Positions 8,385 through 16,149 of a DNA stretch of 31,431 nucleotides are shown here, in pieces. The stretch's first letter is position 1; each line of letters begins with the position of its first letter. Both the position numbers and the translations under genes were made by a program. Location: assembly GCA_022776215.1 (NCBI GenBank), contig JALFIR010000069.1:1-31431 (forward strand), read 5' to 3'. This DNA comes from Colivicinus sp022776215 (GTDB lineage: Bacteria; Bacillota_I; Bacilli_A; Erysipelotrichales; Erysipelotrichaceae). The notes below the pieces were generated by a model that saw only the letters and a program-made list of their open reading frames with translations, ran no database searches and was not told the DNA's origin.

Positions 8385-9455
8385 ATGAAAAGTAAAATAC
8401 TATTAATTGTTATATTGTTAGTAATAACAAGCGCATGTAAGGAAAAGAAGATGAAAAAAGAATATTTGTATGAAGACAGTGTGTATGAAGATACAACTGA
8501 GAATGTAATTTATTTGGCTGGTGGTTGTTTCTGGGGTCTTGAGTTGTTGATGGAGTCAATGGATGGAGTCATCAGTGCAACTAGTGGTTATGCCAATGGT
8601 TATGATGAAAGTCTAGCTACTTATGATAAGGTTAAAAAAGGTAATACTGGTTTTAAGGAAACGGTTAGAGTAGAATACAACCCAAATAAGATTAGCTTAG
8701 ATGCGATATTGTTAGCTTATTTCTATGTGATAGATCCAACTACTACTAATAGACAGGGTAATGATATTGGCAGTCAGTATCAAACAGGCATCTATTATAC
8801 TAACAATGTGGCTAAGGAAGTTGTTAAACGTATTGTGGATATCGAAAGAAGTAGGTATAAGGATTTTGTGGTAGAGGTTGAGCCTTTGGTTAATTTTATA
8901 GAAGCAGAGGAGTATCATCAAAACTATTTACAGAAAAATCCTAATGGCTATTGTCATATTCCAAGAAAAGAAATTGAATTGTTCTCTAAATTGAGGATTG
9001 ATCCAGGTGATTATAAGAAGCCTGCAACAGATCTTATTAGGGAGAAGCTTAATGATGAACAGTATCGTATTACGCAAGAAAATGGTACTGAGAAGCCTTT
9101 CCTTAATGAATTCTATGATCATTTCGAGAAGGGAATCTATGTTGATGTTGTAACAGGTGAACCACTATTCTCATCTAGTGATAAGTTCAAGAGTGGTTGT
9201 GGTTGGCCAGCCTTCTCTAAACCTATTGAGGAACCATCTATTATTAAGAAGGAAGATAATAGCTATGGTATGAGAAGAGTGGAAGTTAGAAGTAGATCAG
9301 GTGATAGTCATTTAGGTCATGTGTTTGAGGGTGATCCTGAATCTCCAAATGGTACTAGGTACTGTATTAATAGTGCAGCCTTGCGTTTTATTCCTTATGC
9401 CAAGATGGAACAAGAGGGTTATGGCTATCTGCTTGATATATTCAATGAGAAGTGA
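8385..9455 (+). CDS. msrAB: Lipoprotein MsrA-MsrB fusion, peptide methionine sulfoxide reductase
   Basis: A 356-residue bifunctional enzyme that repairs S- and R-methionine sulfoxides. A lipobox (TSAC, Cys18) places it outside the membrane. MsrA domain, about 42-195: GGCFWG with nucleophile Cys48. MsrB domain, about 215-350: SGCGWPAF with Cys272, HLGHVF, and nucleophile Cys327 in RYCINSAALRF. The usual paired zinc CXXC motifs of MsrB are not visible, as in many fused enzymes. It is the last gene of the redox operon and is followed at once by a terminator. It is expected to draw electrons from the TlpA-like lipoprotein. The ribosome binding site is weak (TAGAAAG). Confidence 0.95.
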   Translation: MKSKILLIVILLVITSACKEKKMKKEYLYEDSVYEDTTENVIYLAGGCFWGLELLMESMDGVISATSGYANGYDESLATYDKVKKGNTGFKETVRVEYNPNKISLDAILLAYFYVIDPTTTNRQGNDIGSQYQTGIYYTNNVAKEVVKRIVDIERSRYKDFVVEVEPLVNFIEAEEYHQNYLQKNPNGYCHIPRKEIELFSKLRIDPGDYKKPATDLIREKLNDEQYRITQENGTEKPFLNEFYDHFEKGIYVDVVTGEPLFSSSDKFKSGCGWPAFSKPIEEPSIIKKEDNSYGMRRVEVRSRSGDSHLGHVFEGDPESPNGTRYCINSAALRFIPYAKMEQEGYGYLLDIFNEK

Positions 9456-9475
9456 TGTAATGTCGCTTCTCTTTT
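9447..9475 (+). terminator. Terminator of the redox operon
   Basis: GAGAAGTGA (9447-9455) pairs with TCGCTTCTC (9463-9471) with one G-T wobble, followed by TTTT. It overlaps the msrAB stop codon. Confidence 0.75.
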
Positions 9476-9491
9476 AATTTATAACGTAGAT

Positions 9492-9731
9492 ATGAAAAAC
9501 GAAGTGAATATCAATATTAAACTAGATGAAAAAATCAAGAATGAAATGGAAGCTGTTTGTTTAGAGATGGGACTTTCTATGTCTGAGACCTTTAATGTTT
9601 TTGCCAAGAGGGTGGCAAGAGAAGGACGCATTCCTTTTGAATTAAGCGATGATGATTATTTGGAAGATATTATCAGGGATATAAGAGAAGGTAGGGCTCA
9701 TTTTTCTGATCATGAATTAATTGAAGATTAA
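9492..9731 (+). CDS. RelB/DinJ-family antitoxin, apparently orphan
   Basis: A 79-residue protein with a ribbon-helix-helix N-terminus (VNINIKLDEKIKNEMEAVCLEMGLSMSETFNVFAKRVAREG), the RelB/DinJ pattern. An acidic C-terminal tail (DDYLEDIIRD) would bind a RelE/YafQ-type toxin. No toxin gene follows: a 13-bp hairpin starts 4 bp after the stop codon and the next gene is on the opposite strand. The ribosome binding site is weak. It may be a remnant of a TA pair or a stand-alone regulator. Confidence 0.8.
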   Translation: MKNEVNINIKLDEKIKNEMEAVCLEMGLSMSETFNVFAKRVAREGRIPFELSDDDYLEDIIRDIREGRAHFSDHELIED

Positions 9732-9734
9732 AAA

Positions 9735-9766
9735 ATCTCCATCATTTGTGTTGAAATGATGGAGAT
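9735..9766. terminator. 13-bp stem terminator hairpin
   Basis: A perfect 13-bp inverted repeat (ATCTCCATCATTT at 9735-9747, AAATGATGGAGAT at 9754-9766). On the minus strand it is followed by five T residues, so it can stop transcription of the LutC-like gene. On the plus strand the T-tract is weak, though it sits right after the antitoxin gene. Confidence 0.7.
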
Positions 9767-9788
9767 AATCATATTTATGATGAAGATA

Positions 9789-9836
9789 AAAAGCGTTCTT
9801 TTGTGAGTACATAAACAAACAATTAAGAACGCTTTT
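9789..9836 (-). terminator. Second hairpin downstream of the LutC-like gene
   Basis: AAAAGCGTTCTT (9789-9800) pairs perfectly with AAGAACGCTTTT (9825-9836) across a 24-nt loop. It lies just after the stop codon of the minus-strand gene and is probably its first terminator. Confidence 0.5.
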
Positions 9837-9841
9837 AAATT

Positions 9842-10471
9842 TTAGAATCCTAATTCATCATTAACTAGAATAAGATGCATTCTGTCTGTGTGGCGTGAGA
9901 ATCTAGTTATTAAGAATTGACAACAGATAGTGTCCATTGATCTACAATCAAAACATTTACCTGTTTTCTTACATGGTGTATTAATATCAAATCTTTGAGC
10001 GTTGGTAGTAGCTGCTACATTTCTAGCTCTTTTCATTGCGGTGTCTAGGTCAGGACATACTTTATTAATACCAACGATAAAGATTACTTTCTTAGGTCCT
10101 TGGCAAATATAAGATACTCTATTAGAATTACCATCAATATTTACCAAGATTCCATCTTGACTAATTGCGTTAACACTAGATAAGAAAATATCAGCATCAT
10201 ATCCTTTTAATAGAGCTTCTCTTCTATCTAACTTGCTTCTATCAATATAGTTATAATCATCACCATTATTAATCACATCAATAAGGCCAATATCAATAGC
10301 ACTTTGACAACCGCCCATGGTAACACTAGAACCCTTTGGCATTAATTCTAAAGCGAGTCTCAAAGCTTCTTCTTTATCCTTAGCATAATATCCTTTAATG
10401 TTTCTAGTTTCTAATTCTTTGATGACACTAGCTGCTAATAATTCATTTCTTTTGATGATATTTTCGTTCAT
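9842..10471 (-). CDS. LutC/YkgG (LUD-domain, DUF162) protein
   Basis: A 209-residue cytosolic protein of the LUD family. The hallmark GGCQSAIDIGL (VTMGGCQSA) lies in the nucleotide-fold part, and the family pattern ALLKGYDADIFLSSVNAISQDGILVNIDGNSNRV is evident across 87-120 or so. The C-terminus is Cys-rich (CPD, then CKKTGKCFDCRSMDTICC), as in a stand-alone anaerobe subgroup. LutC acts with LutA/LutB in lactate oxidation, but no partners are present, so the substrate is unknown. AGGAGG lies 9 nt before the ATG. Two hairpins follow the gene. Confidence 0.85.
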   Translation of the reverse strand: MNENIIKRNELLAASVIKELETRNIKGYYAKDKEEALRLALELMPKGSSVTMGGCQSAIDIGLIDVINNGDDYNYIDRSKLDRREALLKGYDADIFLSSVNAISQDGILVNIDGNSNRVSYICQGPKKVIFIVGINKVCPDLDTAMKRARNVAATTNAQRFDINTPCKKTGKCFDCRSMDTICCQFLITRFSRHTDRMHLILVNDELGF

Positions 10472-10548
10472 AAAATGGCCTCCTATTAATAGAATAATTA
10501 TACTATTTTAAATTATCATATGATTATGTGCATATAAGTAGGTGTTTT

Positions 10549-10605
10549 CTGCATATAAAACCATCAAAGTATATGCAGAAAGAAGAATAGTATATGCAGT
10601 AAAAG
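10549..10605. repeat. Palindromic repeat copy 1, downstream of the ATPase gene
   Basis: A 30-bp unit at 10549-10578 has 8-bp inverted ends (CTGCATAT and ATATGCAG) around the core AAAACCATCAAAGT. A second TATATGCAG at 10591-10599 is followed by TAAAAGT. A near-identical unit, also followed by TAAAAGT, lies on the far side of the ATPase gene at 12293-12329. Confidence 0.6.
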
Positions 10606-10609
10606 TGTT

Positions 10610-12028
10610 TTAATCAAATAAATCTTCCATACTTACAACATAATTAATGATTGATGAATAAGAATTCTCAACAAGACCATAGGTTGTGATCAAAGTTGGC
10701 ATAATTGCACATTTTGTCTTTGAAGCTTTAATAAAATCATTTATCTTGTTTTTAATTTTTAAATCCGTTTCCTTATCGATTACATATTGAGAATTAGAAT
10801 ACTTAATCTCACATAAATTGATTACTTGGTCTTTTCTTACAATCAACATATCGATTTGAGATCCGATAAGACCCTTATCTAGATCGGCATTTATTTTCCA
10901 TGAATATACTTCAGTAAGCACTGAAGCGATACCTAGTTTCTTCTTAATTTGCTTGATGTGAGAAAAACATAATCTTTCAAAAGCTAAACCCATCCAAGTA
11001 TTAATCTTTGGTGTATTAATTTGATTAGCCCAAAAGTGTTCATCACTTGGATAGTTCTTTAAAAAATGATGATAGAAAAGAGTATATGGATCTATTAATT
11101 GATAAAGAGCATTCTTCCTTTTATTTCCTAGGGTATTATATTTTCTAATAAAACCACAAACTTCAAGTTCCTCTAATTTATTAGATAAAGCACCTGTATT
11201 CCCAATACCTGTTTCCTTGATTATCTCATCTCTTGTAAGCCCTATTTTCTTGTTAGCCAAAGTCTCTATGATTTTTAAATAGGTTTCTGGTTTTTTAAAT
11301 ATAGATGCATATAAATATTGATACTCATCTTTTAAGGGTGCATCTTTTTTGAATAACATATTATCTATATTTTGTACTAAACTATATTCTTTTTTAATAA
11401 AATCCCAATAATAAGGAACACCACCGAATATCATATAAAACTGTAATATCTGTTCTTTGTTTAGACATAAATTATTTTTAGAAACATAATTTAAACATTC
11501 ATTTAATTCAAATGGTTCTAGATGGATTTGCTCTGTTAGTCTATTATACAAGCCACCTTTATTATGAATTACTTTTGACAAAATCCAAGATGTAGCTGAG
11601 GCACAAACAATCAAAACAACATCTTTTCTTGCAGACGCAAAACCATTCCAAAAGCTCTCTAGCGACATCATCAAATCGCTTCTAGCTGTATCCATCCATG
11701 ATAGTTCATCTAAAAAAATTATTTTCTTTTTTTCTGTTGATTGTTTAATTAAATCTTTTAGATAATCAAATGCCTCAAGCCAATTTTTAGGCTGTCTTTT
11801 AATTTTTAATCCAGCATCTTTTAGGGAAGAGAAAAATGCATATAGTTGTTCTTTTGTGTTACCGTTTGATAAACCAGCATGAGAAAAGGTAAAAGAATAG
11901 TTATATGCTTCTCTAACTAGATATGTTTTGCCAATTCTTCTTCTACCATATATCGCAATAAAATGAGACTTATCATCTAAAGCTGCTTTATTTAAGATTT
12001 CTAGTTCTTTTTGTCTTCCTACTAACAT
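10610..12028 (-). CDS. AAA ATPase with C-terminal DUF234 nuclease-like domain
   Basis: A 472-residue protein of the archaeal-type ATPase family. The start VGRQKELEIL is typical. Walker A is GRRRIGKTYL (about 28-37) and Walker B is KIIFLDELSWMD. A winged-helix region follows at about 260-315 (TRDEIIKETGIGNTGALSNKLEEL). The C-terminal part (about 315-470) has G-S-QIDMLIV and CEIKYS, matching the D-(D/E)xK nuclease core of DUF234. AAGGAGG lies 5 nt before the ATG. The gene is alone, preceded by two near-identical inverted repeats and bracketed by a related repeat on each side. The family is common in anaerobes and its role is largely unknown. Confidence 0.87.
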   Translation of the reverse strand: MLVGRQKELEILNKAALDDKSHFIAIYGRRRIGKTYLVREAYNYSFTFSHAGLSNGNTKEQLYAFFSSLKDAGLKIKRQPKNWLEAFDYLKDLIKQSTEKKKIIFLDELSWMDTARSDLMMSLESFWNGFASARKDVVLIVCASATSWILSKVIHNKGGLYNRLTEQIHLEPFELNECLNYVSKNNLCLNKEQILQFYMIFGGVPYYWDFIKKEYSLVQNIDNMLFKKDAPLKDEYQYLYASIFKKPETYLKIIETLANKKIGLTRDEIIKETGIGNTGALSNKLEELEVCGFIRKYNTLGNKRKNALYQLIDPYTLFYHHFLKNYPSDEHFWANQINTPKINTWMGLAFERLCFSHIKQIKKKLGIASVLTEVYSWKINADLDKGLIGSQIDMLIVRKDQVINLCEIKYSNSQYVIDKETDLKIKNKINDFIKASKTKCAIMPTLITTYGLVENSYSSIINYVVSMEDLFD

Positions 12029-12292
12029 GATATCCTCCTTATAATTTACTTAATGTCTATTTTTTTATTAGATTAAGTAAATTATAACGCATATTCTTAT
12101 TAAAATAGGTTAAAAACATCATTATATTTTACTTAATCTCACTTTTTTTCATAGATTAAGTAAAGGATAACATCATTTTCTCATCAGTATCAATTATTAT
12201 GCTAACACCACCACTTGTACCATTAAGCTTTCTATTAATTTAACAAAGGTATGACATGGATTGATGCTAAATCAGCTTATAAGATATATTAT
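12029..12292. other. Intergenic stretch with two tandem inverted repeats
   Basis: Together with 12330-12418 this forms a gap of about 390 bp with no convincing gene. Two related inverted repeats lie just upstream of the ATPase start: TAATTTACTTAAT (12042-12054) with ATTAAGTAAATTA (12072-12084), and TTTACTTAATCT (12128-12139) with AGATTAAGTAAA (12153-12164). Both arms are perfect, and the copies share the TTTACTTAAT core 86 bp apart. They could be operators for the minus-strand ATPase gene. The rest (12165-12292) shows only short open frames and may contain decayed coding sequence. Confidence 0.6.
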
Positions 12293-12329
12293 CTGTATAT
12301 AAAACCATCAAAATATGTGCAGTAAAAGT
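12293..12329. repeat. Palindromic repeat copy 2, upstream of pyrR
   Basis: The 30-bp unit at 12293-12322 differs from 10549-10578 at three positions in total and is followed by the same TAAAAGT. It shares the core AAAACCATCAAA. The two copies are in direct orientation and flank the ATPase gene and its operators. Confidence 0.6.
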
Positions 12330-12418
12330 ATGAAAAAACTAGCTCAATACGCAAAAGAATATTATGATAATAATGTCTAAAATTAGACAAAATGATATGA
12401 TTGATACAGAGGTTTATT

Positions 12419-12958
12419 ATGGCAAATAGTGTACAGTTATTAGATGAAATAGCTATGAATAGAGCATTAACAAGAATTTCTTTTGAAATTACTGAAAAGG
12501 CAGACGACATCAACGATCTTGTGCTACTTGGTATTAAGACAAGAGGTGTTCCAATGGCGAATAGAATAGTAGAAAAGATTAATGAACACAACAACATCAA
12601 TGTTCCTGTGGCAAATCTAGATATTACTTTCTATCGTGATGACTTATCTAAGTTATCTGATATGCCAAAGGTAAATAACGTCCTTCCTAATATTGATGTT
12701 ACTGATAAGGAAGTAGTTATTGTGGATGATGTTATTTATACAGGAAGAACTACAAGAGCTGCGATTGAGGCTATCTTTAAAATGGGAAGACCAAAAAAAA
12801 TATCTTTAGCTGTTCTTGTTGATAGAGGACATAGAGAAATTCCTATTAAAGCCGATTATGTTGGTAAGAATGTGCCTACAAGCCGTAGTGAAAATGTTAA
12901 GTGTAAGTTTATGGAAACTGATGGAGTAAATGAAGTAACACTTCTAAAAAGGGATTAA
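12419..12958 (+). CDS. pyrR: PyrR, pyrimidine regulator/uracil phosphoribosyltransferase
   Basis: A 179-residue PyrR. The N-terminus LLDEIAMNRALTRISFEI and LLGIKTRGVPMANR are classic, and the PRPP loop is VVIVDDVIYTGRTTRAA (about 101-117). It binds pyr mRNA as an attenuator when UMP is high and also makes UMP from uracil and PRPP. I chose ATG 12419 (AGAGG 6 nt upstream) over a TTG at 12401. No pyrimidine gene or recognisable PyrR-binding stem-loop is nearby, so it acts in trans or mainly as an enzyme. It heads a dense run with the Hpt-like gene and mnmG. A small hairpin (12374-12389) lies in its leader. Confidence 0.93.
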   Translation: MANSVQLLDEIAMNRALTRISFEITEKADDINDLVLLGIKTRGVPMANRIVEKINEHNNINVPVANLDITFYRDDLSKLSDMPKVNNVLPNIDVTDKEVVIVDDVIYTGRTTRAAIEAIFKMGRPKKISLAVLVDRGHREIPIKADYVGKNVPTSRSENVKCKFMETDGVNEVTLLKRD

Positions 12959-12962
12959 ATAT

Positions 12963-13298
12963 ATGGAAAATACTTTGAAGAAATTGGGTTTGGATGTTGA
13001 ACTTATTAAGAGTAAATATCCTGATTTTGATGAATATATGAATATCGTTAAGTTTTATCTTAAGGATGAGTTTTTTGAAGAAATTGGAACTTTTCTAGAA
13101 AACGAAGACTATGCTTTAGCGAAGGATGCCTGTAAGGGCTTGTTTATCTTAGCTCAAGATCTTTGTCTATATCCTTTATATATTACCTTAATGGAAGTAT
13201 ATGAGGACTTGTGTGAAGAAGAGTATAAGGATGTTATTAAACATTATGATGAAATGAAACTTGTATATGACAGGTTTGTGGGTGCTATAAATGTTTGA
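12963..13298 (+). CDS. Small helical protein resembling an Hpt domain without the His
   Basis: A 111-residue, all-helical, acidic protein with no signal or membrane segment. Its layout (length, a start like a one-domain Hpt protein, then a segment comparable to AAHTLKG...L.PLY in Hpt domains) suggests a histidine-phosphotransfer fold. The segment here is DACKGLFILAQDLCLYPLY (55-73), in which the phosphoacceptor His would be Lys58. If the comparison is right it cannot be phosphorylated at the usual site. It starts 4 bp after pyrR and overlaps mnmG by 8 bp. The family match is by eye only. Confidence 0.5.
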   Translation: MENTLKKLGLDVELIKSKYPDFDEYMNIVKFYLKDEFFEEIGTFLENEDYALAKDACKGLFILAQDLCLYPLYITLMEVYEDLCEEEYKDVIKHYDEMKLVYDRFVGAINV

Positions 13299-15156
13299 TG
13301 CGATTGTTGTTGGTGCAGGTCATGCGGGTGTTGAAGCCGCAATGGCTCTAGCTCATGGTGGTAAGAAAACAGCATTAGTGACTATTTCTTTTAGTCATAT
13401 CGCCAACATGCCATGTAACCCTTCTATTGGTGGTCCTGCCAAGGGTATTGTAGTAAGAGAAGTTGATGCCCTTGGTGGTGTTATGCCCCGAGTTGCTGAT
13501 TTAACAGCTTTACAATTTAAGATGTTAAATACTACTAAGGGGCCAGGTGTATGGAGTATGCGTGTGCAATCTGATAAGAATGCTTATTCTTTGATGATGC
13601 AAGACCTTTGTATGCATACTGAAAACTTAACATTATATGAGGATATTGTTGAAGAAGTATTGGCTGAAGATAAGAAGATTACAGGTGTTAGACTTCAAAA
13701 AAATGGAATACTAGAATCTAATATCGTAGTATTAACTACTGGTACTTATATGGATTCTTGTCGTATGGTAAGCGCAACGGTTACGCCTGGTGGTCCTGAT
13801 AACGAGCCTACTACTAAGAATTTAAGTGAATCTTTAAGAAAATTAGGCATTAAATTATTTAGATTAAAGACAGGTACACCAGCTAGAGTATTAACTAGTT
13901 CTATTGATTTTTCTAAGACTAGTCTAGAAGAAGGCAGTAAGCGTTTTATTAGATTTAGTGAAGATACCAAGGAAGATGAAGTAAGATCGATTGAGGAACA
14001 AATGCCTTGTTACTTAACTTATACAACAGAGAAGACTAAAGAGATTGTATTAGCTAACTTAAATAAGTCTTCTATGTATTCAGGTGTTGTTAAGGGTGTG
14101 GGACCTAGATACTGTCCATCTTTTGAAGATAAGATTGTAAGATTTTCTGATAAAGAAAGACATCAATTATTCTTAGAACCACTAGATGCCACAAATGAAT
14201 TAACTTATGTACAAGGTTTTTCTACTTCTATGCCATATGATGTACAAGAAGAAATGGTACATTCAGTTATTGGTCTAGAGAATTGTAAGATTATCAAGTA
14301 TGCATATGCCATTGAATATGATGCGATAGATCCTTTACAAGTTAAAGCATCTTTAGAAATGAAAGACATTGATGGCTTGTTTATTGGCGGTCAAATACTT
14401 GGCACTTCAGGCTATGAAGAGGCGGCAGGTCTAGGTATGATGGCTGGTATTAATGCCCTTAGAAAACTTAATAATAAGGAGCCTCTAGTCTTGAAAAGAG
14501 ATGAGGCTTATATTGGTGTTATGATTGATGATTTAGTAACTAAGGGTACTAATGAACCATATCGTTTATTGACAAGTAGAGCTGAGTATCGTTTGTTGAT
14601 GAGACATGATAATGCTGAGAATAGATTAATTAAATATGGTCATGAGAATGGTTTGATTAGTGAAGAAAGATATCAAAGATATCTTGATAAGGTTGATCAA
14701 AAGAATTCTTTGATTACTTATTTAAAGAACAGCAAAGTAGATTATTCAACTGGTATTGGTGAGTATTTAAATAGTTTGGGTTTTGAAGAAGATAGTATGA
14801 AGTCTTTTAATGCCTACGAGCTAGTAAAAAGACCTGGTGTTGAGTGCAAAAAAGTATTGAAATTTTTAAATAATGATTCATATGATGATGAAGTTATCTT
14901 TAATACTCAAATTGAAATAAGATATGAGGGTTATATTCAAAAGGCTCGTAAAGAGGCAGATAAGATGTTGAAGATGGATGGTATGAAGTTACCACAGGAT
15001 ATTGATTATAGTAAGGTGGATAACTTAAGACTTGAGGCTAGACAAAAGCTTAATCAAGTTAAACCATTTACTCTAGGCCAGGCAAGTAGAATCTCGGGTA
15101 TTAATCCCGCAGATTTAAATGTGTTGGCAGTATATATAAAGGAACATAAGATTTAA
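13291..15156 (+). CDS. mnmG: MnmG (GidA), tRNA wobble-uridine modification enzyme
   Basis: A 621-residue FAD protein of normal length. With MnmE it installs the cmnm5 group on U34 of certain tRNAs. The N-terminal FAD-binding site is VVGAGHAGVEAA, CNPSIGGPAKG and VREVDALGG are signature motifs, and the C-terminal helical domain (about 550-621) ends in ISGINPADL...L. It overlaps the previous gene by 8 bp and is followed directly by gpsA with no gap. No mnmE is in the window. The gene appears intact. Confidence 0.97.
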   Translation: MFDAIVVGAGHAGVEAAMALAHGGKKTALVTISFSHIANMPCNPSIGGPAKGIVVREVDALGGVMPRVADLTALQFKMLNTTKGPGVWSMRVQSDKNAYSLMMQDLCMHTENLTLYEDIVEEVLAEDKKITGVRLQKNGILESNIVVLTTGTYMDSCRMVSATVTPGGPDNEPTTKNLSESLRKLGIKLFRLKTGTPARVLTSSIDFSKTSLEEGSKRFIRFSEDTKEDEVRSIEEQMPCYLTYTTEKTKEIVLANLNKSSMYSGVVKGVGPRYCPSFEDKIVRFSDKERHQLFLEPLDATNELTYVQGFSTSMPYDVQEEMVHSVIGLENCKIIKYAYAIEYDAIDPLQVKASLEMKDIDGLFIGGQILGTSGYEEAAGLGMMAGINALRKLNNKEPLVLKRDEAYIGVMIDDLVTKGTNEPYRLLTSRAEYRLLMRHDNAENRLIKYGHENGLISEERYQRYLDKVDQKNSLITYLKNSKVDYSTGIGEYLNSLGFEEDSMKSFNAYELVKRPGVECKKVLKFLNNDSYDDEVIFNTQIEIRYEGYIQKARKEADKMLKMDGMKLPQDIDYSKVDNLRLEARQKLNQVKPFTLGQASRISGINPADLNVLAVYIKEHKI

Positions 15157-16149
15157 ATGAATAAGATAAGCGTTCTTGGAGCAGGCACTTTCGGTATTTC
15201 GTTAGCGAGATTATTGGCTAATAAGGGTTTTGAGGTGACTGTTTATGTTCACAATGAAAATAAGGCTAAGGTCTTAAGGAAAACAAATAGGCACGAGCGT
15301 TTTAAGGATGTTTTACTTCCGGATAGTATTGTCTATACTTCTGATTTAAAGGAAGCTTTTAAAGATAAAGAGATGATTGTCTATGCGATACCTTCTACTA
15401 GTATTCGTGAAGTAGCAACTTTAAGTAAGGAATATGTTGAGGATGGTCAATATATTGTGGATGTTGCCAAGGGTATGGAGAAGGATAGTCTTTTAACTTT
15501 AGCAGAAGTTATTGATGATGTTTATAAGAATGATACTTTAAAGTATGTTGTCTTAAGTGGTCCTACTCATGCTGAAGAAGTTATTAAGGATATGCCTACT
15601 GCGATTGTGGCTGCTAGTAAGGATTTAGAAGCTGCCAAGGTTGTACAAGAGACCTTTTCTGTTGATTTCTTTAGAGTTTATACTAATGAAGATATTAGGG
15701 GTATTGAAATTTGTGGTGCCTTAAAGAATATTATGGCAATTGCTGCAGGTTTGTCTGATGGTTTAGGTTTTGGCGATAATGCCAAGGCTGCCCTAATCAC
15801 AAGAGGTTTGCAAGAGATTAAAAGGCTTGGTACTAAGATGGGTTGTCAGAATGATACTTTCTTTGGTTTAGCGGGTATTGGTGATTTGATTGTTACTTGT
15901 ACCAGTGTTCATAGCCGTAATAATTGTTTTGGTCATTTATTGGGTGAAGGTAAATCAATTGAAGAAGCTAAGAAAGAGATTGGGATGGTAGTAGAGGGCT
16001 TGAATGCTTTGCCTGCTGCCATTGAATTAGCTGATAAGTATAATGTTGAGATGCCAATTACAAGTATGTTATCTAAAATTGTTTATGATGGTTTAGATCC
16101 TTATGTTGGTGTTGATCAATTGTTTAAGAGGGAATTGAAGAGTGAATAA
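15157..16149 (+). CDS. gpsA: Glycerol-3-phosphate dehydrogenase [NAD(P)+]
   Basis: A 330-residue enzyme that makes sn-glycerol-3-phosphate from dihydroxyacetone phosphate for phospholipids. The Rossmann motif is VLGAGTFGISLARLLA (residues 5-20). VVLSGPTHAEEV and the catalytic-lysine region EICGALKNIMAIAAGLSDGL are typical, as is LAGIGDLIVTC. Its ATG follows the mnmG stop codon with no gap, and its end overlaps the next gene (GTG 16142) by 8 bp, so it lies within one transcription unit. Confidence 0.96.
   Translation: MNKISVLGAGTFGISLARLLANKGFEVTVYVHNENKAKVLRKTNRHERFKDVLLPDSIVYTSDLKEAFKDKEMIVYAIPSTSIREVATLSKEYVEDGQYIVDVAKGMEKDSLLTLAEVIDDVYKNDTLKYVVLSGPTHAEEVIKDMPTAIVAASKDLEAAKVVQETFSVDFFRVYTNEDIRGIEICGALKNIMAIAAGLSDGLGFGDNAKAALITRGLQEIKRLGTKMGCQNDTFFGLAGIGDLIVTCTSVHSRNNCFGHLLGEGKSIEEAKKEIGMVVEGLNALPAAIELADKYNVEMPITSMLSKIVYDGLDPYVGVDQLFKRELKSE

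Noticed and set aside
12165..12290. Short open frames on both strands that might be remnants of a lost gene
   Set aside because: Fragments are under 30 codons and match no family I can name.
12330..12380. 16-codon plus-strand frame (MKKLAQY...) before pyrR
   Set aside because: No ribosome binding site, abuts a repeat, and too short to support as a gene.
12361..12418. PyrR-type attenuator in the pyrR leader
   Set aside because: Only a small 7-bp hairpin is present, with no terminator and no recognisable PyrR-binding loop.
12289..12600. 103-codon minus-strand frame across the pyrR start
   Set aside because: It lies largely on the complement of pyrR coding sequence and has no ribosome binding site or recognisable domain.
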